Of a stretch of 64,000 nucleotides of DNA, positions 9,350 to 18,546 are shown piece after piece (within the stretch, counting starts at the first letter, position 1; every line of letters starts with the position of its first letter). The notes below the pieces were generated by a model that worked only from the letters and a program-made list of their open reading frames with translations, ran no database searches and was not told where the DNA came from. Origin of the DNA: Granulosicoccus sp045106195 (GTDB lineage Bacteria; Pseudomonadota; Gammaproteobacteria; Granulosicoccales; Granulosicoccaceae). The stretch spans positions 248,001 through 312,000 of the forward strand of contig JBGCEH010000024.1 in assembly GCA_045106195.1 (NCBI GenBank), written 5' to 3'. A program made the translations under genes and the position numbers.

Positions 9350-10432
9350 ATGACGCTCCAGCTTGAACTAGACCATATCTCGATAGACATTGACGGCACC
9401 CGTATCATTGATGACGTGTCCTTTACCCTCGAATCAGGTGATATCGGCTGCCTGCTCGGCCCAAGTGGCTGTGGCAAGACGACATTGCTACGGGCAATCG
9501 GGGGGTTCCAGCAACCTTCGCAAGGCGCCTTGCGCATTGCCGGTGAACAGGTAGCCAGCAGCAGTAGCCAGATTTTACCTGAACAGCGACGTGTCGGCAT
9601 GGTCTTCCAGGATCTTGCTCTGTTTCCGCACATGACTGTACGCAAGAATGTGGCTTTCGGTATCGCCGGACAATCTCGCAAAGCCATCACCTCACGCGTT
9701 AACGAACTTCTGGATCTGGTTGGCATGAATCGCTATGCCGACAGCTATCCGCATCAGCTTTCCGGCGGGCAGCAACAGCGAGTAGCGCTCATCCGTGCTA
9801 TGGCACCACGCCCTCCCGTACTTCTACTCGACGAACCCTTCAGCAGCCAGGATACCGAACGGCGTGTTCAACTGGCTCATGAAGTTCGAGAGATCCTGAA
9901 ACGTGATGGCATAACGGCGGTATTGGTCACTCATGATCAGTTTGAGGCGTTCGCCATTGCCGACCATATTGGCGTGGTATCAAAGGGACGGCTACGACAA
10001 TGGGATGATGCGTATTCCTTGTACCACACACCCGCTGATCGCTTCGTCGCCGACTTTATTGGCGAAGGCGTCTTTCTATGTGGCAATACGCTGGAGGACA
10101 ACGTTATTCAGACAGAGCTGGGGACTATTCATGGCGAGTTGAATGCCGACGTTCCTTCCGGCACTCTTATCGAATTGCTGGTAAGACCCGATGACATCAT
10201 CCACGATGACAACAGTCCCAACAAGGCAACGGTCGTTGCACGAGATTTTCGCGGGGCTGATCACTTGTATACCCTGCGCATGCCGGGCAACACGCGCCTG
10301 TTATGCCTTGCGCCTTCGCATCACAATCATCATGTGGGTGAGCAGTTCGGGATAAGGCTGCAGCTTGATCATCTGGTGATCTTTGATCGCGAAGATATCG
10401 AATCCACCCTGCCGTTCAGCAGCGGCAACTAG
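9350..10432 (+). CDS. ABC transporter ATPase, FbpC/PotA-like
   Basis: Cytoplasmic ATPase subunit of an importer, of the type that drives iron(III), spermidine or sulfate uptake. Walker A is GPSGCGKTT near residue 41, the signature LSGGQQQR near 139, Walker B LLLDEPF near 162, and the switch histidine VTHD near 195. The C-terminal ~120 residues look like a TOBE-type regulatory domain. The ATG at 9350 starts directly with the family N-terminus; an upstream GTG at 9314 and ATG at 9326 are alternatives. No permease or binding protein is adjacent, so the substrate cannot be named. Confidence 0.85.
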   Translation: MTLQLELDHISIDIDGTRIIDDVSFTLESGDIGCLLGPSGCGKTTLLRAIGGFQQPSQGALRIAGEQVASSSSQILPEQRRVGMVFQDLALFPHMTVRKNVAFGIAGQSRKAITSRVNELLDLVGMNRYADSYPHQLSGGQQQRVALIRAMAPRPPVLLLDEPFSSQDTERRVQLAHEVREILKRDGITAVLVTHDQFEAFAIADHIGVVSKGRLRQWDDAYSLYHTPADRFVADFIGEGVFLCGNTLEDNVIQTELGTIHGELNADVPSGTLIELLVRPDDIIHDDNSPNKATVVARDFRGADHLYTLRMPGNTRLLCLAPSHHNHHVGEQFGIRLQLDHLVIFDREDIESTLPFSSGN

Positions 10433-10535
10433 TCCCGGCAAATAGTATTTTCATCTCTGCAAAGCCGGGATCCACAGAGCGATGCAGACAGATTCAAGAA
10501 GTACGGGTGAAATACACCAACAACAGGGTCAATGG

Positions 10536-11453
10536 TCACGCTGGCGTCTTGCGCCACAGCCTGCCATCAATGGCTGACAAACCCAGAGCGATAAGCAACA
10601 TTCCGGCAAAATGGGTCAATTCCAGTCGCTCACCTAAAAACACAAAGCCCAGAAGAATGGCAGAAACGGGGACCAGAAATGTCACCAGGGAAACATTGGT
10701 AGCACCTGCCGATGCCAGAACCCTGAAAAACAGGATGTAGGCAAGCGCGGTACTGAACACCGCAAGGGCAATGAGTGCCGCCCACACTTGTGTGCCCGGC
10801 ATGGCTTGCGTCAATGGCTTCTCAATAATAAATGCCAGCGGTGCCAGTATGACGGCTGACAGAGTGACCTGACCAGCCGCAACGGCAATCGGGTTGAGCC
10901 CCAGCGTCTTGAAACGCCTGCCCCAGACAGTGGAAAACCCATACGATACCGCAGCCCCCATAACGGCCAACTGTGCCAGCACATCGGTACTCATACCCCT
11001 TATGGCATCGGCACCCACCATGACAGCTGCTCCACTGATTCCCAATAAAACACCGATGATTTTTGCACGACTAATACGCTCATCAACAAGCAACATACCT
11101 GCAACCAGAACCGTGAACAGTGGCGTCATTGCATTAAAGATCGAGGCAAGCCCCGATTCTATGTGCGTTTGTCCCCAGACGATCAGGGAGAACGGTATGA
11201 CATTGTTCAGGATGCCCATGACTAACAACGCAAACCAGGCCTTGATCGTAGCAGGGAGAGGAACGTTGAGTAGCCTGACAACAACCCAGAGCATAAGTGC
11301 GGCAAGGCTGAGCCTGATCAAGACTATCGTCAGCGGAGTCAGCGCCTTTACGGCAATGCCGACAAAAAAGAACGAGCCGCCCCAAAGGATTGATAGTGCG
11401 ATGAGCCTCCACCAGTCCTGAAAATTCATGGACTGCCTTATAGTTGTTGTCAT
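10536..11453 (-). CDS. DMT-superfamily EamA-type transporter
   Basis: Inner membrane protein of about 305 aa with ten hydrophobic segments arranged as two EamA repeats. The first repeat begins at WRLIALSILWGGSFFFVGIAVK; the second ends with VSAILLGFVFLGERLELTHFAG, where the GERL motif is typical. Members export amino acids or other metabolites, but the substrate cannot be inferred here. It is unlinked to its neighbours. Confidence 0.85.
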   Translation of the reverse strand: MTTTIRQSMNFQDWWRLIALSILWGGSFFFVGIAVKALTPLTIVLIRLSLAALMLWVVVRLLNVPLPATIKAWFALLVMGILNNVIPFSLIVWGQTHIESGLASIFNAMTPLFTVLVAGMLLVDERISRAKIIGVLLGISGAAVMVGADAIRGMSTDVLAQLAVMGAAVSYGFSTVWGRRFKTLGLNPIAVAAGQVTLSAVILAPLAFIIEKPLTQAMPGTQVWAALIALAVFSTALAYILFFRVLASAGATNVSLVTFLVPVSAILLGFVFLGERLELTHFAGMLLIALGLSAIDGRLWRKTPA

Positions 11454-11602
11454 TGCCTGCTAGCCCTGTGGAACACCGGTTGGATGCACGCAGTGTGCAC
11501 CATGGGCGTTGTAAGGCGTATGCAACTATGTGTTTTCAAATCATTAATCGATGGCCCGGTTGTCCTTTTTTTGCTCATTAAGCAGACTGTTGTCTTCCAC
11601 CT

Positions 11603-12727
11603 TCAGATTTCGGACTTGTGAAGGATTGCTGTCACGGCTTCGGCAATCGCCAGACTTGCGGTAAGACCGGGTGATTCGATACTCAACAGATTGATAAGGC
11701 CTGACAGCCCATGATCGGCAGGGCCCTGCAACATGAAGTCGGGATAGAGTTCGCCACCTATCCTGACACGAGGCCGAATGCCGGAATAATCAGGCAGCAA
11801 AGCATTGTCTGGCAAGTCTGGCCAGTACTTGCGTATCGCCTTGGTAAAGCCTTCAGCACGTGCAGGATCCACCCTATAGTCTTCTGTGTCTACCGGCTCT
11901 ACATCAGGTCCAAAGCGTGCTCTGCCTGCCATGTCGATTGTCAGGTGCACACCCAGCCCCGCCGCTTCCGGCACCGGGTATACGAGCCGTGAGAACGGCG
12001 ATTTAATCGCTAGCGAAAAATAGTTTCCCTTATACATCAGTGGCTGTGCACGATGGGTTTCTGGGATTTGCGCAATTGTTCCGGATAATGAGCACGCTCC
12101 ATGTCCCGCGGCATTGATCACCTGACTTGCTGTCAGGGTTGAGCGCTCCTCCCCATCATTGATACTGAGCTCATAGCAGTCCTTATGTTCATGATGGATG
12201 ATCGCCTCCACCCGTGTTCGACAGACGAGCACTGCACCGTGATTCTCGGCATCGCCCAGCAACGACACCATGAATGCATGACTATCCAGTATCCCGGTTG
12301 AATGAGATAGTAATGCTCCCGTACACGCAAGCGACGGCTCCAATGCGTGTGCCTGAGCCATCGTCAGCGTTTCCATATCGACCACACCGTTGGCCCGCGC
12401 ACGTAGCCTGATCTGCTCCAGCTGCTGGAGCTGCCCGTCGTCAGTCGCAACGATCAGTTTTCCACACTGCCGATAAGGGATCTGCCGCTGCTGGCAATAC
12501 GCATACAGGAGATGTTTTCCACGCACACAATACCGTGCCTTAAGGCTATTTTTTGCATAGTAGATGCCGGCGTGAATGACCTCGGAGTTTCTGGCACTGC
12601 TCACGGTGCCAAAATCAGCCTCAGCTTCCACAATGACGACTTCACGCCCCTGTTCAGCGAGCCTGGCAGCGATGGCAAGCCCAACCACGCCGGCTCCGAT
12701 GACCACGCATTCGCACTCGACACTCAT
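11603..12727 (-). CDS. lhgO: FAD-dependent L-2-hydroxyglutarate oxidase-like protein
   Basis: A DAO-family flavoprotein close to LhgO/L2HGDH, which oxidises L-2-hydroxyglutarate to 2-oxoglutarate. The Rossmann FAD motif GAGVVGLAIAARLAEQG is at residues 12-28, followed by the family's SSARNSEVIHAGIYY stretch; GIRPRV near residue 315 and the C-terminal SIESPGLTASLAIA segment also fit the family. The length of 374 aa is slightly below E. coli LhgO (422). Electrons would enter the quinone pool at the inner membrane. The gene diverges from the LpxL-like gene with about 90 bases between. The specific substrate is a family inference. Confidence 0.75.
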   Translation of the reverse strand: MSVECECVVIGAGVVGLAIAARLAEQGREVVIVEAEADFGTVSSARNSEVIHAGIYYAKNSLKARYCVRGKHLLYAYCQQRQIPYRQCGKLIVATDDGQLQQLEQIRLRARANGVVDMETLTMAQAHALEPSLACTGALLSHSTGILDSHAFMVSLLGDAENHGAVLVCRTRVEAIIHHEHKDCYELSINDGEERSTLTASQVINAAGHGACSLSGTIAQIPETHRAQPLMYKGNYFSLAIKSPFSRLVYPVPEAAGLGVHLTIDMAGRARFGPDVEPVDTEDYRVDPARAEGFTKAIRKYWPDLPDNALLPDYSGIRPRVRIGGELYPDFMLQGPADHGLSGLINLLSIESPGLTASLAIAEAVTAILHKSEI

Positions 12728-12815
12728 TCGCTACGTCTTCCCCCGGATTCAGCCAGCGCGAACTACTCATCACAGCTACAATTACTGATTAACCTGCTTC
12801 ACGATCGCCAGTTTG

Positions 12816-13748
12816 ATGACTGACACTTCATCCTACCCCATTCACTGGCAAACATTTCTATCACCCAGGTACTGGCCGACTTGGCTGGGATTTTCGCTAC
12901 TCTGGCTGCTATCCCGGCTGCCATACGATAAGCAGCTCACCATCGGTCGACAGATAGGATCGCTTGTCTGGCATCTGCTACCCGACAGACGCCGCGTCAC
13001 ACTGACCAACCTTGCCATGGCTTTTCCAGACATCAGCATTGATGACAGAACACAAATGGCACGAGAGGTTTATGCCCATGTCGGCATGAGCATCGCCGAA
13101 GGTGCCAGTCTCTGGTTCAGACCTGCAAGCTTCTTTGACAAGCGCTTTGAGCTTGTGGGTGCTGATAAGCTGGAAGCTGCCCTGGCATTGAATCGTGGCG
13201 TCATTCTGTTACAGGCCCACTTCAGTCTGCTGGAGATGAATGCCGCTATCATTGGGCCTCGTTTTCCGGTATCCGCCGTATTCGACCCACCCAAGAATGC
13301 CCTGTTTGCAGCTTTTCTTGCTAATCGTCGCAGTCGCTACCTCAAGTCGCTTATCGATAACCGGCAGATGCGGCAAATGATTCGTAAATTGAAGCAGGGT
13401 GAAGTTGTCTGGTATTCACCCGATCAAAGCGTTGCGCTGAGCCACGGCGGGATCGAGACCCGGTACTTCAAGCAACCGGTATTGACAACCGCAGGTACTC
13501 GCCGTATCGCTAGCATGACAGGTGCCGTGGTATTACCGTTAATCCCTACACGACATGGCAACACTGGCCGCTACTCGCTGACGATAGGCCAGCCAATGTC
13601 GATAGACAGCGATGATGACCGACAAGCGACCCAACAGGTCAACGACATGTTTGAAGCGCAGGTGAGATCTCAGCCTGAGCAATACTTCTGGATGCACAAA
13701 AGATTCAAGCCACCGAATGAGGCTTACGCTAATCCTTACAAGCGATAA
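12816..13748 (+). CDS. LpxL/HtrB-like lipid A acyltransferase
   Basis: Inner membrane acyltransferase that adds a secondary acyl chain (usually laurate or myristate) to Kdo-lipid A. About 310 aa, with an N-terminal hydrophobic anchor (LGFSLLWLLSRLPY), the catalytic HX4E motif in QAHFSLLEMNA, and the conserved SPDQS stretch near residue 205. The ATG at 12816 is preferred over TTG at 12813. Whether it is LpxL, LpxM or LpxP type cannot be told from the sequence alone. Confidence 0.88.
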   Translation: MTDTSSYPIHWQTFLSPRYWPTWLGFSLLWLLSRLPYDKQLTIGRQIGSLVWHLLPDRRRVTLTNLAMAFPDISIDDRTQMAREVYAHVGMSIAEGASLWFRPASFFDKRFELVGADKLEAALALNRGVILLQAHFSLLEMNAAIIGPRFPVSAVFDPPKNALFAAFLANRRSRYLKSLIDNRQMRQMIRKLKQGEVVWYSPDQSVALSHGGIETRYFKQPVLTTAGTRRIASMTGAVVLPLIPTRHGNTGRYSLTIGQPMSIDSDDDRQATQQVNDMFEAQVRSQPEQYFWMHKRFKPPNEAYANPYKR

Positions 13749-13843
13749 AACCCCTCTCTTGTTTACATCGTCAGCAAGACACGTGCTTTCACTGATCCAA
13801 CTTTACGTTTATCATCCCCTACAACCTAAATCCAGGAGTGAGT

Positions 13844-14953
13844 ATGAAAACCCGCGCAGCCGTAGCATTTGAGGCCGGTAAACCGTTAGAGATAGTTGAA
13901 GTAGATCTTGAAGGCCCAAAAGCCGGAGAAGTGTTAGTCGAGATCAAGGCTACGGGCATCTGCCATACCGATGAATTCACCCGCTCGGGGGCTGATCCGG
14001 AAGGCGCATTCCCTGCTATCCTCGGTCACGAAGGCGCCGGTGTGGTACTGGAAGTGGGTCCGGGAGTTACCAGCCTGGTACCCGGCGATCATGTCATTCC
14101 CCTATACACACCGGAATGCCGCGAATGCGAGTATTGCCTAAACCCTAAAACCAATCTGTGCCAGAAAGTACGCTCGACGCAGGGTCAGGGACTCATGCCA
14201 GATGGCACATCACGCTTCTCCTACAAAGGCACACCCATTCTGCATTACATGGGTTGCTCAACATTTGCCAATCACACCGTACTTCCTGAAATTTCACTGG
14301 CAAAAGTCCGCAAGGACGCCTCATTCGAAAAAATCTGCTACATCGGCTGTGGTGTTACCACAGGTGTCGGTGCCGTCATGTTCACAGCCAAAGCGGAGCC
14401 CAACTGTACTGCCGTCGTGTTTGGCCTGGGTGGTATCGGACTTAACGTCATTCAGGGCCTTCGCATGATTGGCGCTCGCCAGATAATTGGCGTTGATCTC
14501 AATGACGACAAAAAAGCGGTGGCTGAAAAGTTCGGTATGACTCACTTTGTCAACCCGAAAAACGTCGGTGGCGATCTGGTCGAGCATCTGGTCGAGCTGA
14601 CTGGCGGTGGCGCTGACTACTCTTTTGAGTGCATAGGCAATGTGGACGTCATGCGTGCGGCACTTGAGTGTTGCCACAAAGGTTGGGGCGAGAGCGTCGT
14701 CATCGGCGTGGCTGGTGCGGGCAAGGAAATCAGTACACGTCCATTCCAGCTAGTAACAGGTAGAGTCTGGCGCGGAAGTGCTTTCGGTGGTGCCAGAGGC
14801 CGTACCGATGTTCCAAAAATCGTCGACATGTATATGGATGGTCGTATCGATATCGACAGCCTGATTACACACACAATGCCGCTTGATGACATTAATAAGG
14901 CCTTTGACCTGATGCATTCAGGCGAGAGCATTCGTAGCGTAGTGCTGTTCTAG
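13844..14953 (+). CDS. frmA: S-(hydroxymethyl)glutathione dehydrogenase (class III alcohol dehydrogenase)
   Basis: NAD-dependent zinc enzyme that oxidises the glutathione adduct of formaldehyde to S-formylglutathione. It is exactly 369 aa, as usual. Catalytic zinc ligands are in GICHTDEF and GHEGAG; the structural zinc site is CRECEYCLNPKTNLC; the NAD fold has GLGGIGLNVIQG. The start is set by AGGAG at 13834-13838, five bases before ATG. Beside the methanol dehydrogenase island it would remove the formaldehyde that methanol oxidation makes. An S-formylglutathione hydrolase gene is not in the window. Confidence 0.97.
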   Translation: MKTRAAVAFEAGKPLEIVEVDLEGPKAGEVLVEIKATGICHTDEFTRSGADPEGAFPAILGHEGAGVVLEVGPGVTSLVPGDHVIPLYTPECRECEYCLNPKTNLCQKVRSTQGQGLMPDGTSRFSYKGTPILHYMGCSTFANHTVLPEISLAKVRKDASFEKICYIGCGVTTGVGAVMFTAKAEPNCTAVVFGLGGIGLNVIQGLRMIGARQIIGVDLNDDKKAVAEKFGMTHFVNPKNVGGDLVEHLVELTGGGADYSFECIGNVDVMRAALECCHKGWGESVVIGVAGAGKEISTRPFQLVTGRVWRGSAFGGARGRTDVPKIVDMYMDGRIDIDSLITHTMPLDDINKAFDLMHSGESIRSVVLF

Positions 14954-14973
14954 CCCCTGGAAAGCAGCACCCG

Positions 14974-15036
14974 ACGGGCCACGGTGGACACACAACAACC
15001 ACCGTGGTCCGTGTAAACGGAGCCATCCTGGCTCCG
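14974..15036. terminator. Two strong hairpins between convergent frmA and soxD
   Basis: The first is a 14-bp stem (14974-14987 with 14999-15012, one wobble pair) around an 11-base loop. The second is a 7-bp stem CGGAGCC/GGCTCCG (15018-15036) around ATCCT. Neither has a clean T-run, but the position between two convergent genes suggests a two-way transcription barrier. Confidence 0.5.
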
Positions 15037-15049
15037 GAAACGTGACAGA

Positions 15050-15589
15050 TTATCGGGCAATGGTTGTAAATCCATCCCGGTTGGGTAGTTGAAGATCGCT
15101 TAATGATCGTTTATCCAGCAAAATCCCAGGCTCGACAAGCCCGTTAAGCTCAAGCAAATGCGCAATCAGCGAATAGAGCTCATCAATACTGAACATGCCC
15201 GGTGATTCCGGAGGCATAGAGCGGTTTATGTACTCAAACAACGTTGGCGCATAAGGCCAGTAAACACCGATGCCTCTGTCAGGGTAGTCTGTTGCCAGCG
15301 AGCTGGCATCACCGACAAGCTCCAGCGCCTTGCCACCTTGACCTGCTGAACCATGACAGTTTGCACAATGTTGCACAAACAACTGTGCGCCCTCTGCCCC
15401 AGTACCTGATCCCGTCGGTAATCCCCTGCCATCGGAAAATACATGTCGGGGTAGAGTTTTCAGCTGATCGCCGGACAACTCAACACCCAGATTTACAACG
15501 TCCAGATGTTCACCATCGAGAAACTCATTGGCAAACGCAGCCGTTGATAATAAAGCGATACAGGTGAAAGCCAACAAACGGTTAGACAT
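15050..15589 (-). CDS. soxD: SoxD-like c-type cytochrome
   Basis: Periplasmic single-haem cytochrome c (179 aa) with a signal peptide ending in AFA and one haem site CANCH near residue 75. Methionine residues suitable as the sixth ligand are in the INRSMPPESPGMFS stretch. It directly follows soxC, 20 bases apart, so it is the likely electron acceptor of that molybdenum enzyme. It is shorter than the two-haem SoxD of classic SoxCD, so SoxD-like is the safe name. Confidence 0.75.
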   Translation of the reverse strand: MSNRLLAFTCIALLSTAAFANEFLDGEHLDVVNLGVELSGDQLKTLPRHVFSDGRGLPTGSGTGAEGAQLFVQHCANCHGSAGQGGKALELVGDASSLATDYPDRGIGVYWPYAPTLFEYINRSMPPESPGMFSIDELYSLIAHLLELNGLVEPGILLDKRSLSDLQLPNRDGFTTIAR

Positions 15590-15609
15590 AATGCATCCCT
15601 TTCCCTGAT

Positions 15610-16917
15610 TCAGCTGTACACGTGGCTCAGTGTGCCATTAGCGTGGACTTGCCATGCAAGGATTGCATTGTAGTGATGATAGACGTTGACACCTTTTTCC
15701 TCCACCAGCGCCTGGCGAGTCGGTTGTACACGTCCCGCAGAATCCACGGCACGACTCATGAGCACACACGGCTTACCGTCCCATTGCCATGCGATTGTAA
15801 ATCGGGTGAGCGATTTATCAAGAACCGGCGCTTGTAGCTCAGCACTGTGCCAGCTGTTACCAGCATCAGCACTGACTTCTACCTTATCAATGTATCCCGC
15901 ACCACTCCAGGCAAGACCGCGTATCTCGTAAAAGCCAGTTTTCAACCTGGTGCCTAATGACGGTGACGTGACAACAGACTTTACCCCCATGGTAAACGTC
16001 ATGCGATCAGCAAGCCCGTTTTTCAGCAAATCGGTATAGCTGACGGTATCGAATTTCGACCACAAGGGTGTTGTTGAGATTTGCAATGATCGTAACCATT
16101 TGATGTTGACAATGCCTTCCCATCCGGGAACAAACAGCCTGGCTGGAAAACCGTTCTCACGACGCAAGGGTTCACCGTTCTGGTACAGCACCAGCAGCAC
16201 ATCATCAAGGCATTTGTCCAGTGGCAGACTTGCAGTGACACCCGATGCATCAAGGCCATCGGCAATCAGCCATTGAGCGTCTGCCTCCATATCGGTCTCT
16301 TTCAGCAACGTTGATAGACGGACGCCTGTCCATTCGGCACATGACACCAAACCGTGCAAGTGTCCCGCTGCTGCCTGAACGGGTCGCTCATGCCAGAGCG
16401 AATTGCTATTCCCTCCACATTCAATAAAGCCGATTCTTGACTCCATTGGATATCGACGCAAGGTATCCAGTGTGAATGATAACGCACGCTTTACCTGCCC
16501 GTGTACCGACAACGTCCAGGTATCAACATCAATGTCCGGTACACCATTGTGGTGTCGCTCGAAGTGCAGGCCATTAGGCGTAATGGTACCTTCAAGCTGA
16601 TGCAATGGCGTCCAGCTCACACCTTCGCCAGGCACTGAAGGGTTTGCCGATATCCAGCGAATGATTCCATTGCCTTCTGTATCTGCCTGACCGTAGTTAG
16701 AAAATCCGGATCCTGCCTTCAGCCAGCTATCAGGTGTTTTTGCCGATACAGAAGCACCGGCACTCAATGTTGTCAGACCAAGGGTTGTACGACGTAAAAA
16801 ACGGCGTCTTGAGGGTGAACTGCGCTCCGCCGTGTCATGTGTTGTGCACGTCTGATCGCCATCGGCTGACTGCCCATGCAATTCCGGTCGTCGATCATTA
16901 TTCGGCTCGTCTTTCAC
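15610..16917 (-). CDS. soxC: SoxC-like sulfur/sulfite dehydrogenase, molybdopterin subunit
   Basis: Periplasmic molybdenum oxidoreductase of the sulfite oxidase family. The Tat signal SRRRFLRR is near residue 36, which fits export after cofactor insertion. The conserved IECGGNS and the Mo-ligating cysteine in SCAEWTGV (about residue 190) are present, followed by the C-terminal dimerisation domain with SADAGNSW. The start is GTG and overlaps the TGA of the upstream hydrolase gene (GTGA, 16914-16917). In Sox systems SoxCD oxidises sulfane sulfur on the SoxYZ carrier, and a SoxYZ-like protein is encoded at 28.1-28.9 kb. Confidence 0.85.
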   Translation of the reverse strand: MKDEPNNDRRPELHGQSADGDQTCTTHDTAERSSPSRRRFLRRTTLGLTTLSAGASVSAKTPDSWLKAGSGFSNYGQADTEGNGIIRWISANPSVPGEGVSWTPLHQLEGTITPNGLHFERHHNGVPDIDVDTWTLSVHGQVKRALSFTLDTLRRYPMESRIGFIECGGNSNSLWHERPVQAAAGHLHGLVSCAEWTGVRLSTLLKETDMEADAQWLIADGLDASGVTASLPLDKCLDDVLLVLYQNGEPLRRENGFPARLFVPGWEGIVNIKWLRSLQISTTPLWSKFDTVSYTDLLKNGLADRMTFTMGVKSVVTSPSLGTRLKTGFYEIRGLAWSGAGYIDKVEVSADAGNSWHSAELQAPVLDKSLTRFTIAWQWDGKPCVLMSRAVDSAGRVQPTRQALVEEKGVNVYHHYNAILAWQVHANGTLSHVYS

Positions 16918-17885
16918 TGTTCCTCGTCTTTACTCAGGGATCGATCACTATCGAGTATTTCATAGATAGCCTTGACAATAAGTTCCGGATTTTCAGTATG
17001 CACATGGTGCCCATTCTGAGTCGCTATGATTCGCGTTGACCTTGAACTTAATGCCAGCAAGTCGTCCTGAAGCTCTTCCCAGATAGCGGTTTTCCGCTCA
17101 CCCAGCTCCTCCAGCTCATAGAGATCCAGTCCTCGACTAACCACCGTTACCGGGTAATCCACCAATGCTCTATCACGTCTTACCTGGCTAGCCGACTCAC
17201 GAAAAAACTCCATCTCAGAGTGCAAGGCAACATAGGTTTTACGCATTCGCGAAAAAGCCTTTATCTTTCGCTGCAAGGCCTCAGGCAAGGACTCAGGGGC
17301 TTCTGGCGGCGATACAAAAAAACTGTTACCTCGTGGCATCATATTCCTACCAGCCAGTTTTTCCAGCCGCGGCAATTGATCTTCGTGCGACGCATCAACC
17401 AGTATCATGCCGATCATTTTCGCTTCGCGACGCAAGGCAAGCTCCCGGACCACAAACCCACCAAAAGAGTGCCCAACCAGCAACAGCGGTCCGTCAGCAC
17501 CAATTTTGTCAAGCATGATGTCTGCTTCGCGAGACAGGGATTGTGCATGGCTGGGGTTCGGCGACGGATCACTCCACGCATATCCTGCCCTGTCATAAAT
17601 ACAGGCTCGTGCACGTTCCGCGACTTTTTGCTGTATGGGAATCCATTCCATCGAACTTCCACCCAACCCGGCTTCAAAAAGCACGGTCGTATCGCCATCT
17701 CCCAGACAGCTGACGTGCAGGCGAAAGTCGTCAATCAACACCTTTTCACCCGGAGCGACAAGCGTAAATGAGAAATCCAGTGGTTCCTCGTCATCGGCGC
17801 TTTTGGCAGGGGTTGAGCATGCAATAAGCACCACGGTACACAGGCACAAGGCTGCACGTGTCAGGTCTGTGGCGAAGCGTGTCAT
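16914..17885 (-). CDS. Alpha/beta-hydrolase lipoprotein
   Basis: Probably a periplasmic, membrane-anchored hydrolase: the signal peptide ends in a lipobox, LIAC. The fold is an alpha/beta hydrolase with an oxyanion segment (FEAGLGGSSMEW), the nucleophile elbow GHSFGG near residue 140, an acid in VDAS, and a late histidine in NGHHVH. I took the ATG at 17885, which starts right before the signal peptide; the frame can also start at GTG 17909. It is the gene just before soxC and overlaps it. The substrate is unknown; it is not the usual cytoplasmic S-formylglutathione hydrolase. Confidence 0.75.
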   Translation of the reverse strand: MTRFATDLTRAALCLCTVVLIACSTPAKSADDEEPLDFSFTLVAPGEKVLIDDFRLHVSCLGDGDTTVLFEAGLGGSSMEWIPIQQKVAERARACIYDRAGYAWSDPSPNPSHAQSLSREADIMLDKIGADGPLLLVGHSFGGFVVRELALRREAKMIGMILVDASHEDQLPRLEKLAGRNMMPRGNSFFVSPPEAPESLPEALQRKIKAFSRMRKTYVALHSEMEFFRESASQVRRDRALVDYPVTVVSRGLDLYELEELGERKTAIWEELQDDLLALSSRSTRIIATQNGHHVHTENPELIVKAIYEILDSDRSLSKDEEQ

Positions 17886-17913
17886 GGTAAGCCCGTCACG
17901 CTTGAACACCGTC

Positions 17914-18546
17914 TTACGGAAGATACTGAGCGGCGAATCTCAACACTTCACTGAGTTGCTGCTCCAGGTCGACTGGCGCATCGCACAAGAGTTGTATCGA
18001 GCGCTCTCGCTGATCGTAGACGCGTTCGTGCCAGCGTAATGTTTCCTGAATTTCCTGTCGCGCCTCAGCGGTGTTACCCGTATCTTTCCCTTCCAGCAAA
18101 CTGAGCTCGTTCAGGGTTTTCTCTATTTGCTCGGATATGGCAATCTGTTGCCTAGTGTATCGCTTGATGCCGCTGATATAGTCCTTGCGAATGCGATTAC
18201 TGACATCCACAACACCGGTTGCAAGTAGTGTTAGCTGCAGTTCTCTTTCCGACTCCGATACACTCTCTGCGAAATCGCTGATCGATAGTTGATGCGCCTC
18301 CGTGAACGTTTCAATGTCGCCTAGCTCTTCGGCTAGCGCTCGTATCTCGGAGCTCTGTCGGTATTGTGTACGCATGTTCTCCTCGACAGGAACAGGCCAC
18401 ATTACTGCCGGTGAGACCTCCAGGATCAGTCTTTGGATACACGGCCATTCCGGATCTACCTCTTGTGCCTGAACGGATGAAGCCAGAAAAAGCATAGTAA
18501 TGCCGGCACTGAGTGAAGCGTAAAGAGACTGGTTGATTTTAATCAT
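17914..18546 (-). CDS. Periplasmic coiled-coil protein of unknown function
   Basis: I do not recognise this protein. It is 210 aa from the ATG at 18546, which overlaps the stop of the beta-propeller gene (ATGA). A signal peptide ends in VQAQ. The mature part is mostly charged helix with likely coiled coils, and has one cysteine early (PCIQ) and one late (LLCD). It sits between the beta-propeller and the hydrolase genes, so it belongs to the quinoprotein island by position only. Confidence 0.6.
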   Translation of the reverse strand: MIKINQSLYASLSAGITMLFLASSVQAQEVDPEWPCIQRLILEVSPAVMWPVPVEENMRTQYRQSSEIRALAEELGDIETFTEAHQLSISDFAESVSESERELQLTLLATGVVDVSNRIRKDYISGIKRYTRQQIAISEQIEKTLNELSLLEGKDTGNTAEARQEIQETLRWHERVYDQRERSIQLLCDAPVDLEQQLSEVLRFAAQYLP

